Assembly (NCBI RefSeq): GCF_943193045.1
Contig: NZ_CALPCN010000004.1
Location: 156,727-220,726 of the forward strand
From: Pumilibacter muris
GTDB taxonomy: Bacteria > Bacillota > Clostridia > Christensenellales > Pumilibacteraceae
Length of the DNA stretch: 64,000 bases
Reading direction: 5' to 3'
Positions within the stretch are counted from its first letter, which is position 1. Each line of letters opens with the position of its first letter. The position numbers and the translations under genes are program-made. Below, piece after piece: positions 30,537-39,554 of this stretch. The notes beneath the pieces are model-generated. The model was not told where the DNA came from, made no database searches, and saw only the letters and a list, made by a program, of their open reading frames with translations.

Positions 30537-33008
30537 ATGAAAAGAGTAGCAAAAGTTTTTCTTGCCGTGCTTATGGCGGCAACCATGCTGACGGCTGCGG
30601 CGTGCTCGGATAAAACGCCTGCCGGCGGTATGGGCGGCGGAGACGAACTGCCCAACGCGCAAACCGCGGTAACGGTGCGCGGCGCACTCAATACCGTAAA
30701 AGTATTGCAAGACGAGGATATAAATTCGCTACGCGACGCCGCTCTTTCGTTCGAGGCGGCGAAAGGCGAAACCGAGGGCGCACAACTTGTGCTTAGGGCG
30801 GAAGCGGACACGGCTTACGACGTAACCGTGGGTGCGCTCACGTCGGCGGCGGGCAATACAATCCCCGCCACGGCAATCACGGCGTACGCCCTCAAATATA
30901 TGAATATTTCGAGCGGCTTTACCGGCTTTGCCGCAGGCGCGTATCCCGACGCCATGATACCGCTCGAGTACATTAAAAACGCCAAAGAAAACGTGCTATA
31001 TAAAGGCAAAAATCAAGGGCTTTGGTTCGACCTTAAAGTTCCCGAAAACGCGGCGGCGGGCGTGTACGGCGGCGAGGTGCAAATTACGGCGGGCGGCAAA
31101 ACTATAGCCGTGCCCGTTAAACTCGAGGTGTATGATTTTGTTATGCCCGAAGTTCCCGCTGCGACTACCACGTATTTGATTTGGCGGGATTGGCTGATAG
31201 ACGGCGAACTGGACAATTCCATAGAAAAATACGAAGATTATTACGACCTGTTGCTCGAATACAACTCAACCGCATACTATTTCCCTGCGGAAATCGGCGA
31301 CTACGACGGCTTTGTGACCGCTCTGCGCAAGTATTACGGCAAAGTGGCGCAATACGGTATCCCGTATGTGGATAAAAAAATAAACGGCGTAAAGACGATT
31401 GATTTCGACGTGTTCAAGAACTATCTCAAAGCGATAGCGAAAGCAAGCACGGAGGACGAGATCAACTATTTCGATAAAGCGTATTACTATTTCGACCAAG
31501 TTTACGACGAGGTGAACGACGCCAAATTTCCTCAAACGGAAAAGGTGATTAAGGAAACGAACGAGGCGGAACAGGCGGTTATAAGCGAGTTGAACCTTAC
31601 GGGCGAAATTGCGAACTCCGTAAAAGATATCCGCCACGTTATACCCGTAATCACGGGTTGGCAAGATAAGTTCGAGCCGTATAAAAACGATATTAAACTT
31701 TGCCCCATATTCAACAACTTTTCGTCTACCGAAAACTTGGATATGTACGCCGATTTGCAAAAGGAGGGGTATGACTTTACCTCGTACGGCTCGGCGAATT
31801 TCTGGCCGTATGCCGCAAATCTTATAGACGACTACATGATTACTTCGCGCGATTTGTTTTGGTCGCGGTTCGATTACGGCATAGAGGGCGATTTGTATTG
31901 GAACGTGAACGCATACTGCAATTTCGGAACGGCGTTGCCCGTGGGATACGGCAGAGTGCCCGACCACTATACCTCGCCTTCGCGCGACGGCATAACGGCG
32001 GGCGACGGATACTGGCTGTATCCGGGTAGGGCTTACGGCTCGGAAAAGCCGTTCCCGAGTTTGCGCCTTACCGCACGCCGCGACGGCATAGACGACTTTA
32101 CGTATTTGTCCGTGCTTGAACAAGAGTATGAAAAACTTGCCGACAAGTACGGCGTGAGCGGCGAGAATATCCGCACGGCAATCGCCGAAATGAACAAACA
32201 AATTTATGCTACGGGCATAAGCAAATTGAATTTCGAGGGATTGCAAGCCGCTCGCAGAACGGTTGCCCGCCTTATAGAAATGGCGCAGTCACCGGGCGGC
32301 GTGCTTTTGGCAGACTTTTCGTATGACGAAAACGGCGTTAATTTTGCCGTTTGCGCCGCAAACTCGGCGGAATTGAAAATAAACGGCGAAACCGCGGAAA
32401 CGAGCGCAACCGCTACAGGCGACGGCAAAACCGTAACCAAAGCAAACGCCGATTATCCCGACGGCGGCAAAATAACTATTGCGGCAAGCGGAAAGAGCGC
32501 GGAGCTTATAGTTGGCAAGGCGTATAGTAAAGCGATAGATTTATCGAACGAGGAAAACGCGAGCAAGTTTGCCGTGAACACTGCGAACGGCAGTTCGGTT
32601 GCATACGGCGACGGAACGCAGGCGGCGCACGGCGCAACCGTGAAAGCGGTGCTTGCGGGCAAGCAGTTCGATAACGAAATCCAAACCAAAGGTTACCGTC
32701 CTTACGTTCGTTTCGGCGTAGACGGACTTGACGGGCTGGAAGATTTGTCGTTTTGGGTATACAACGACTCGAACGACGACCTCAAAATAAACGTGATTGC
32801 GCGTAACGACTCGGGAGTTCAGTACACCGTAGACTCCGTTACGCTTCCCGCAAACGGTTGGCGCAAAATATCCGTATCCAACTTTACGTATATTTCGCGG
32901 TTTTCTTCCGAACTTAGAAAGATAGAAACCGTGGGCATAGACTGCGCCAACGCGCCGGGCACGAAGAACACGCTTTATATTAGCTCGGTAAGCGTAAAGG
33001 CGAAATAG
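30537..33008 (+). CDS. DUF4091/GH123-like surface lipoprotein hydrolase
   Basis: The product is about 823 residues from ATG 30537 (after GAGGAGG). A lipobox TAAAC (about residues 17-21) anchors it. A beta-sandwich (about 60-200) precedes a DUF4091/GH123-like barrel (about 205-560), where YGSEKPFPSLRLTARRDGIDDFTYL is a family hallmark. A C-terminal beta domain (about 680-820) resembles a carbohydrate-binding fold. GH123 enzymes act on GalNAc, but DUF4091 relatives have varied specificities, so the substrate is uncertain. The reading from 30483 lacks a ribosome site and would overlap the preceding gene. Confidence 0.75.
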   Translation: MKRVAKVFLAVLMAATMLTAAACSDKTPAGGMGGGDELPNAQTAVTVRGALNTVKVLQDEDINSLRDAALSFEAAKGETEGAQLVLRAEADTAYDVTVGALTSAAGNTIPATAITAYALKYMNISSGFTGFAAGAYPDAMIPLEYIKNAKENVLYKGKNQGLWFDLKVPENAAAGVYGGEVQITAGGKTIAVPVKLEVYDFVMPEVPAATTTYLIWRDWLIDGELDNSIEKYEDYYDLLLEYNSTAYYFPAEIGDYDGFVTALRKYYGKVAQYGIPYVDKKINGVKTIDFDVFKNYLKAIAKASTEDEINYFDKAYYYFDQVYDEVNDAKFPQTEKVIKETNEAEQAVISELNLTGEIANSVKDIRHVIPVITGWQDKFEPYKNDIKLCPIFNNFSSTENLDMYADLQKEGYDFTSYGSANFWPYAANLIDDYMITSRDLFWSRFDYGIEGDLYWNVNAYCNFGTALPVGYGRVPDHYTSPSRDGITAGDGYWLYPGRAYGSEKPFPSLRLTARRDGIDDFTYLSVLEQEYEKLADKYGVSGENIRTAIAEMNKQIYATGISKLNFEGLQAARRTVARLIEMAQSPGGVLLADFSYDENGVNFAVCAANSAELKINGETAETSATATGDGKTVTKANADYPDGGKITIAASGKSAELIVGKAYSKAIDLSNEENASKFAVNTANGSSVAYGDGTQAAHGATVKAVLAGKQFDNEIQTKGYRPYVRFGVDGLDGLEDLSFWVYNDSNDDLKINVIARNDSGVQYTVDSVTLPANGWRKISVSNFTYISRFSSELRKIETVGIDCANAPGTKNTLYISSVSVKAK

Positions 33009-33021
33009 GAGGAGAGAAAAG

Positions 33022-36000
33022 ATGAGAAAGAAATGGGGTATCGCGGGGCTTATGCTTGCGCTCGTTTTGGCGGTGTGCGGTTTTGCGGCTTGCAACGATA
33101 CCGATAAAACCTCGCAAGAAAAACCGAATTTGCCGCAGAGCGTTTTGCTGAGCGGGTTTGAAAGCGAAAAAGAACTGCTTACCATGATATTTTCCAATTT
33201 GCATGCCAAAGTGGAAGTATCGGACGAACACGTTACCGACGGCGAGCATAGCGCCAAAATGACGATTTACGGCAAATTGAGCAACGATAAAACGTATTAT
33301 AAGGATAACGACTTTTACATCGTGCCGGGCAACGCGTTTTTATCTAAAATGGACTATTCCGACGTTGTGGGATATTCAATTGACATATTCAACGCGAGCA
33401 ACAAACCGCTGAATTTCGTGTTCGGCTACAATCATCTTTTGATGAGCGCGGACACCTACACCATAGGGCGGCGCGTGTTGCAGCCCGGCGAAAATCACCT
33501 TACGTTCGAGATAGACAACAACGTGGTGAAAACTTTTACCGACGTGACGGCAATCAAAGATTTCGCGTTTTACGTTGAAGGGCGGGATATAGACGACGAG
33601 CCGACGGTGCTGTATTTGGACAATTTCCGCGCCGAGGTGTTGCCGCACGAGTCGAAAGGCGGCGTGGCGAACGAAAAAATCGACTTTTCCGTGCCCGAAG
33701 ACTCGAGCAAGTTTGCAATGTTCGGCGGTTTTACGAGTTTGACTACCGCGCCCGTATTCGAGCGTAACTCCGATTTGCGGTACGTGCTCACCGGCAAAAA
33801 CTCCATGAAGGTTACTTTCAACGCCAAAAAGGGCGGCGAAGGCGTGGACTGCCCCGGGTTCAGAACTTGTGACGATATGTTCAAAATACCCGATACCTAC
33901 GACCTTACCAAAACGTATCTGCATTTCGATATGTATAACGACACCGACGAAGAAATAACGGTGCGCGTAGCTTTGTTTTCGCACATAGCCACCGATTATT
34001 TTGCTTCCACCGTTGCGATACAGCCCCGTTCTTGGGCGGCGAGCGGCAATAGGATATTGCTCGGCGCCGTAGACGACGCGTTTGTGGGCAACGGGCTCGG
34101 CAACCTTATGAGCGTTGCGTTCGAGGTAATAGGCTTGAAAACGGCGGGCAGCGCGATTTATCTCGATAATCTTACGCTTACCGACGAGTTCGGTAATCCC
34201 GCCGTTCCCGTGCCCATGCTTGCCGCTCCCGCGCTGTCGGCAGACGGAAAAACGGTAAGCTGGAATGCGATAGAAAACGCGAGCGGATACAGCGTGCAAG
34301 TGGGTAACGGAGAGTGGAGCGCACCGCAAACCGAAACGAGTTACACGCTTACGGAAACGGTTGCCGGCAATTACACGGTGCGCGTAAAAGCGCTGGGAGA
34401 CGGAATAAATTACCGCGACGGTGCCGAAGAGCTTGTTACGGTGCTCGTAACCGAAAAATTGTCTGCGCCTACGCTTACAACAGGACGCAATACCGTAAGT
34501 TGGAGCCAAGTAGATAACGCTTCGGGATATAAGATTAAAGTGGACGACGGCGAGTGGAGCGACGAGATTACCGAGCTTACTTATAAACTCGAAGGCGTTT
34601 CGGCAGGCGCGCATACCGTTGCGGTAATAGCCGTAAGCGATTCCGAACTCTATACGCAAAGCGACGAAGCAAGCATATCCGTAACTATGGTAGCGCAACT
34701 TGCTACGCCCGAACTTTCGCTTGACGATAAAACCGTATCGTGGGAAGCTGTGAGCGGCGCAAGCGGTTATTCGGTGCAGGTAAACAACGGCACGGCTACA
34801 CAACAAACCGAAACAAGCTATACACTGACCGAGACCGCGGCGGGCGAATATATTGTAAAAGTTACGGCAATCAGTTTCGATGACAATGTGGAAGATTCTT
34901 TTGAAGCGCAAGTAAAAATCACCGTTACCGCCTGTCTTGCCACGCCTATGCTTTCGGTAAACGGCGCAACGGTAAGTTGGAACGAGGTAACGAACGCCGA
35001 CGGTTATACGATAAAAGTGGATAACGGCGCATGGAGCGACGCGCAAACGGAGCTTACCTACACGCTCGACGCCGACCCCGCAACGTACACCGTATACGTA
35101 AAAGCGGTTGCGGACGAAGAATGGCATTTAGACAGCGAAGTTGCGCAAATAAGCGTTGCCGTACCCGATATTTCTGCACCTGTATTCGGAACGTATTCCG
35201 AGTTGAATAAGGTTAATAATGGCGTCGAGATTACGCTCGGAGAAAAGAGCATACAGGGCTATCTTACTGCAAGCGATTTTACTGGATACAATCTCACGTA
35301 TCGTGTGATTAAGTACGGCGCTCGCGGCGCGGAAGAACTTGGCGCAAACGCGACGAGCTTCACCGTGCAAGGCGGCGAGTATTACGAAGTATTCGTAACC
35401 GCAATCGATACGAGCGCGGCGCAAAACACTTCGCGCGCCTACTTGGTGTTCGCGGCGGCGGATATCGCCGACAGGCTGGATACCTTGAAGGATGGTTCGC
35501 TCGATACGGCGAATAATGTGAGCGACTACATTATCGCCGGACAAAAAGTACTGTCGCTTTGCTATACAACCGATGATAGCATAAAATACGAACAAGACGC
35601 ATTCGGGAACAAAGCGATAAAAATGAAATCGCTTATCGAACCTAATGCGACTTCCCAAAATAGCAGATTCCAAATTATATTTGCGTACGACAATACGACC
35701 AAACCGAATATAAACGTACGATTTGTCGTTCGTTTGGAAACGTCTCTTAAAAATTTGAGCGGCGATTTGTTTACAATCGAGGGTGTGACGATTACGGCGA
35801 ACGATATCGGCAAAAATTTTGTCGTAAGCAAAAAATTGGATGCTTGGGATCCTATTGTGGGCAACATTGCTTACCCGTTAAACGTGACGCATAGCGCGAT
35901 TCAAAATAAAGACGTTTGGGTAGTGTTCGACAATATCGAAATATTCGCAACGCCCGCCGCGCCTACCGTTACGGCGCAGAGCGAAACGGTAAAAAAAGAC

Positions 36001-36978
36001 AGCGGCGAAACTCTTACGTTTACAGCCGCCGCGCTCGGCGTAAGCGGCGCGGACGCGTTCTGCAACGAACTTGCTTCGTTCAAAGTAACAGCGGTTACGT
36101 TCAATGACGAAGTGAATTCAGCCTACGTAGACGGTTACGCGCTTACAAACGCGCCCGACGGAACATATAAAGTAACCTTTACCGCTACCGACCGTTACGG
36201 ATTGACGACGGCAAAAACAATAGCCGTGATAGTAGGCGAATTGCCGCCCGACATAACGGTGACGAATATAGACAACTATGTTTCGGCAGGCACGGCAATT
36301 GCACTTGGAAATAGCGGCATAACGGATTATGTTACCGTTACCGCTCGCGGCGGCGGAACCGCTTCGGTTAGCTATCGCGTGGTGAAAAACGGCGCGGAGG
36401 AAATGAGCGTAGGCGGAAGCCTTACGGTAGAAGCGGGCGCATACTACGAAGTGTATATAACCGCAACCGAAGGCACAGCTTCGTCGAGAAGCTACATTTT
36501 GTTCGCCGATTCGTCGCTTGGTGGCGTACTGAAAACGATGAACGGAAACGTGGAAAAGCAAGACACATTTTTGCATTTTAACGGCAGTATCGCTTTCGGT
36601 ATTTATAACGGCGATATTTCGGGTGAAGTCGCAGCGAACGGCAATACGGAAATTTGTTTGAGCAACGTAAAGAAAGGATTGCAACTTTTGTTCCCGAATT
36701 CCGGAGAGCAATCTGTCAGCATTTCATATACTTTGCGCATAGAGGGAACGTTTACTCAATCGGGCGATTTGCTGAAAATAGGGAACACAACCGTAACGGC
36801 AGAAGATGTAGGCAAAAACATTGCCATTCAATACACATCGGTCGCGTGGTTCCCGCCGGAAGCGTCGGGCGTTGCCGGATACTATTTTACATTAGATAGC
36901 GATATCGTTCAAGATCTGTTTTTAAGCGATCCGAACGCCAAAATCTATATCGATAATATAATCATTCGCGCGGCGTAA
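33022..36978 (+). CDS. giant surface lipoprotein with Fn3-like repeats
   Basis: The 1318-residue lipoprotein has a lipobox GFAAC (about residues 20-24), CBM-like beta domains (about 45-390), four tandem Fn3-like repeats of about 80 residues (about 395-720), each with KTVSW and a GYSVQV/GYKIKV core, then further beta domains including two with TAPTV/TVTxxD Ig-like patterns (about 980-1310). It likely captures polysaccharide at the cell surface. It lies between the DUF4091 enzyme and the second lipoprotein in one transcript. It has no catalytic motif I can identify. Confidence 0.75.
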   Translation: MRKKWGIAGLMLALVLAVCGFAACNDTDKTSQEKPNLPQSVLLSGFESEKELLTMIFSNLHAKVEVSDEHVTDGEHSAKMTIYGKLSNDKTYYKDNDFYIVPGNAFLSKMDYSDVVGYSIDIFNASNKPLNFVFGYNHLLMSADTYTIGRRVLQPGENHLTFEIDNNVVKTFTDVTAIKDFAFYVEGRDIDDEPTVLYLDNFRAEVLPHESKGGVANEKIDFSVPEDSSKFAMFGGFTSLTTAPVFERNSDLRYVLTGKNSMKVTFNAKKGGEGVDCPGFRTCDDMFKIPDTYDLTKTYLHFDMYNDTDEEITVRVALFSHIATDYFASTVAIQPRSWAASGNRILLGAVDDAFVGNGLGNLMSVAFEVIGLKTAGSAIYLDNLTLTDEFGNPAVPVPMLAAPALSADGKTVSWNAIENASGYSVQVGNGEWSAPQTETSYTLTETVAGNYTVRVKALGDGINYRDGAEELVTVLVTEKLSAPTLTTGRNTVSWSQVDNASGYKIKVDDGEWSDEITELTYKLEGVSAGAHTVAVIAVSDSELYTQSDEASISVTMVAQLATPELSLDDKTVSWEAVSGASGYSVQVNNGTATQQTETSYTLTETAAGEYIVKVTAISFDDNVEDSFEAQVKITVTACLATPMLSVNGATVSWNEVTNADGYTIKVDNGAWSDAQTELTYTLDADPATYTVYVKAVADEEWHLDSEVAQISVAVPDISAPVFGTYSELNKVNNGVEITLGEKSIQGYLTASDFTGYNLTYRVIKYGARGAEELGANATSFTVQGGEYYEVFVTAIDTSAAQNTSRAYLVFAAADIADRLDTLKDGSLDTANNVSDYIIAGQKVLSLCYTTDDSIKYEQDAFGNKAIKMKSLIEPNATSQNSRFQIIFAYDNTTKPNINVRFVVRLETSLKNLSGDLFTIEGVTITANDIGKNFVVSKKLDAWDPIVGNIAYPLNVTHSAIQNKDVWVVFDNIEIFATPAAPTVTAQSETVKKDSGETLTFTAAALGVSGADAFCNELASFKVTAVTFNDEVNSAYVDGYALTNAPDGTYKVTFTATDRYGLTTAKTIAVIVGELPPDITVTNIDNYVSAGTAIALGNSGITDYVTVTARGGGTASVSYRVVKNGAEEMSVGGSLTVEAGAYYEVYITATEGTASSRSYILFADSSLGGVLKTMNGNVEKQDTFLHFNGSIAFGIYNGDISGEVAANGNTEICLSNVKKGLQLLFPNSGEQSVSISYTLRIEGTFTQSGDLLKIGNTTVTAEDVGKNIAIQYTSVAWFPPEASGVAGYYFTLDSDIVQDLFLSDPNAKIYIDNIIIRAA

Positions 36979-37006
36979 AACATTATTGAAAATAGGGAGA
37001 AGAGAT

Positions 37007-39424
37007 ATGAAAGCAAAGAAAAGCAAAAAAGCGGCGACAATCGCGCTTGCGTTCGTTATGGTGTTTGCGCTTGCCGCTTGCGGCGATAAGTCGCCCAAGC
37101 CTATTGAACTGACGGCGGAAGTAAATGAGCCTTTTGCATTGACCGAATTGGCGGAGGGCGCGAACTGGCGTGAATTTACGGTAAAAAAAGGCGATACGGC
37201 ATTGCCGATTTCGAGCGGCACGGTGCTTTTCCCCGACGCAGGCGAATACACCGTAAAGCGCGGCAACAGCGTTTGGAAGGTTACCGCAGCGGATACCACC
37301 GCGCCGATTATACACATTATAGGTAACTATATGCGCGTGCAGGAAGACAGCGAGTTGGTGCAACCGCGCGTGGTAGTAATCGATAACGCCGACGGCAATA
37401 TTGCCGACTACGAACTTACGGTAACGCACGATGACGCGCAGATTCCCGTGACAAACGGAAAATTCACCGTGCCTACGGCGGGCGAATATACGCTTACGGT
37501 GCAAGCACAGGATAAAGCGGGCAATCGAGGTTCGGCTACTCAAAACTTTACCATAGAGCCGCGCGTGGAGCGGGTGGTAAAAGCGGGCGAAACGGTTACG
37601 CTCACGCCCGAACGGGCAAAATTCGTGTTGCCCGACGGCGCGAATCCCGACGATTACGACTATGCGTACGAAGTGCGCGTAAACGGCGCCGATACGTCGA
37701 GCAGTGAGCCGCAGTTTGTTTTGAATGAAAACGACTACGCGATAGCGAATATCACCGCCACTGCCAAAACGGACGCAAGCAAAACGTATACCGCGCACCT
37801 TACGTATATAGAAGAGCACGCGCACATGCTCACGTTCACGGGTTGGAGCACTGCCGACGTGTTTGGCGGCAAAGCGGATTTGTGGTTCAATCCGTACAAT
37901 CAAACCGAGCGTTCCGTGTGCAGTAACGATACGGGTGTTTCGAGCTATCAGGCGGCGCTAAAAGATTGGGAGAGTCATACGCCCAAACCGGGAGAGGAAA
38001 AAGACAAATACCCCTGTTTGTGTTGGCGAATCGATGCAATCGACGGCACCCCGAACTTTTCGGGCAGTAAGTTCGATGTTTCTTACGACGTGGAGGTAGA
38101 GGGCGAGTTCGCCGAAGGGAAAAGCTTTACTACCGTTTATTATACGGGCGAGGACGCAAAAACCGAGAATATGCCGAGCGTAACCGTAAGCGGCGAGGCG
38201 GGCGGCAAATTTGCGGCGCGCAAGCACGTGGAAGCGCAAAAATTAACCGCGCCCGATCGGGGCGATAACGTGGCTAGTTTGTTTCAAAGATTCGTATTCA
38301 CAAAGGAAGATGTGAAAGCGAATACGGTTGTGTTCCGTATCGATAATTTCCGCATTATTCCCAAAGAGAAGCCGGAGATATTTGTCGAAAACGAAGAAAT
38401 TGCCATGCAGGCGGGCGAAAAGGTCACGCTTTCCGCCGAGTCGCTTGGCGTTTCGGCAAGGGACTTCTTCGGCGGCGAAATGAAAACGCTTGCGGTAACC
38501 AAAGTATTGCAAGGTAAAGACAAAACGGCGACCGATTATGTCGACGGCGACGAGATTACGTTTGCGGCAAAAGATATGTTGTATGTAACTCTTACGGCTA
38601 CCGATTATTACGGTAACTCGCAGGAAAAAGAAATTTTGCTTTATGACGAGGAAAATATACCGCCTACGATAACAAAGGTATCGGGCAAGACCGACAACGC
38701 GGTGGCGGCGGGCACCAAGATAACGCTCGGCAATGCGGGCATATCCAAGTACGTTAACGTTACCGATGATTCGGGGCAATTTACCCTTACGTACGATAAG
38801 GTGCTTTGTAACGGCGAAGCGCAAACCGCGGCGGGTGAGAGTGCGCTTACCGAATTCACGGTACAAAGCAAAGACGTGTGGGAAGTGTTTATGACCGCTA
38901 CCGACAAAGACGGCAACGAAAGCAAAGCATATATTCAGCTGATAGAATCGAGTATTGCGGCGAACTTTGCGAGTTTCAACGACGGCGCGTTTACCTATGC
39001 GGGCGGTGAGGTATCCAACGAAGCGGGGCAAGTGTATTTCTCGCTGTACAGTGCGAGCGACTGGGAGATACACAAAGACGAATACGGCAAAAAGACGCTT
39101 AGAGTGCGTTATGCGAGCACGTATCAGTTTATACTCAAAGATTACAATTACAATGGGCAGCCGGATGTGCCGGAAAATACGCAAAGAGACATTCGATATT
39201 CCGTCGGTGTTGCGGGTACGTGCGATAGTCTGCAAGATTCCGATATATTGCTTTCGCTTGGCGAGTTTAAGTGGACAAAAGCCGATTTGGGCAAGCGTTT
39301 GGTATTCGGTGCCGAAGATGCGATTTTTTATGGCGGTATGCACATCTTGGAATTGAAAGATAATACAAACTTTGCCGCGCAAGAGGGCTTGTGGTTTGAA
39401 ATCGACTATGTGGCTATATTGTAA
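37007..39424 (+). CDS. large surface lipoprotein paralogous in style to 33022
   Basis: From ATG 37007 (after GGGAGAAG) the 805-residue lipoprotein has a signal (AATIALAFVMVFALAAC, Cys about residue 25) and a chain of Ig-like beta domains with DTTAPIIHI and DKAGNRG cores (about 95-200, and again about 560-640). A CBM-like section (about 270-450) follows the first set. It shares its domain style with the 1318-residue neighbour, and the two may form one glycan-binding surface system. A start at TTG 36986 seems less likely. It has no obvious catalytic residues. The operon pauses here at a terminator-like hairpin (39461). Confidence 0.7.
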   Translation: MKAKKSKKAATIALAFVMVFALAACGDKSPKPIELTAEVNEPFALTELAEGANWREFTVKKGDTALPISSGTVLFPDAGEYTVKRGNSVWKVTAADTTAPIIHIIGNYMRVQEDSELVQPRVVVIDNADGNIADYELTVTHDDAQIPVTNGKFTVPTAGEYTLTVQAQDKAGNRGSATQNFTIEPRVERVVKAGETVTLTPERAKFVLPDGANPDDYDYAYEVRVNGADTSSSEPQFVLNENDYAIANITATAKTDASKTYTAHLTYIEEHAHMLTFTGWSTADVFGGKADLWFNPYNQTERSVCSNDTGVSSYQAALKDWESHTPKPGEEKDKYPCLCWRIDAIDGTPNFSGSKFDVSYDVEVEGEFAEGKSFTTVYYTGEDAKTENMPSVTVSGEAGGKFAARKHVEAQKLTAPDRGDNVASLFQRFVFTKEDVKANTVVFRIDNFRIIPKEKPEIFVENEEIAMQAGEKVTLSAESLGVSARDFFGGEMKTLAVTKVLQGKDKTATDYVDGDEITFAAKDMLYVTLTATDYYGNSQEKEILLYDEENIPPTITKVSGKTDNAVAAGTKITLGNAGISKYVNVTDDSGQFTLTYDKVLCNGEAQTAAGESALTEFTVQSKDVWEVFMTATDKDGNESKAYIQLIESSIAANFASFNDGAFTYAGGEVSNEAGQVYFSLYSASDWEIHKDEYGKKTLRVRYASTYQFILKDYNYNGQPDVPENTQRDIRYSVGVAGTCDSLQDSDILLSLGEFKWTKADLGKRLVFGAEDAIFYGGMHILELKDNTNFAAQEGLWFEIDYVAIL

Positions 39425-39460
39425 AATTTTAAGAGAAGCACAATGATTTTTTGACAAGGG

Positions 39461-39483
39461 AGCCGCCGCAACTTGCGGCGGCT
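39461..39483 (+). terminator. terminator-like hairpin within the glycan operon
   Basis: AGCCGCCGCA (39461-39470) pairs with TGCGGCGGCT (39474-39483) over a 3-nt loop. The T-run is short, so it may only attenuate transcription into the hydrolase genes. Confidence 0.6.
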
Positions 39484-39554
39484 TTGCCTACGTGATATAC
39501 TACTTTATAGCTTATACGCAAGCAAAGCAATCTCATACAGGAAGCAAGAAAAAG

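Noticed and set aside
33376..35127. Long minus-strand frame (583 aa) within the giant lipoprotein gene
   Set aside because: It is an antisense shadow of 33022-36978 with a skewed composition and no ribosome site.
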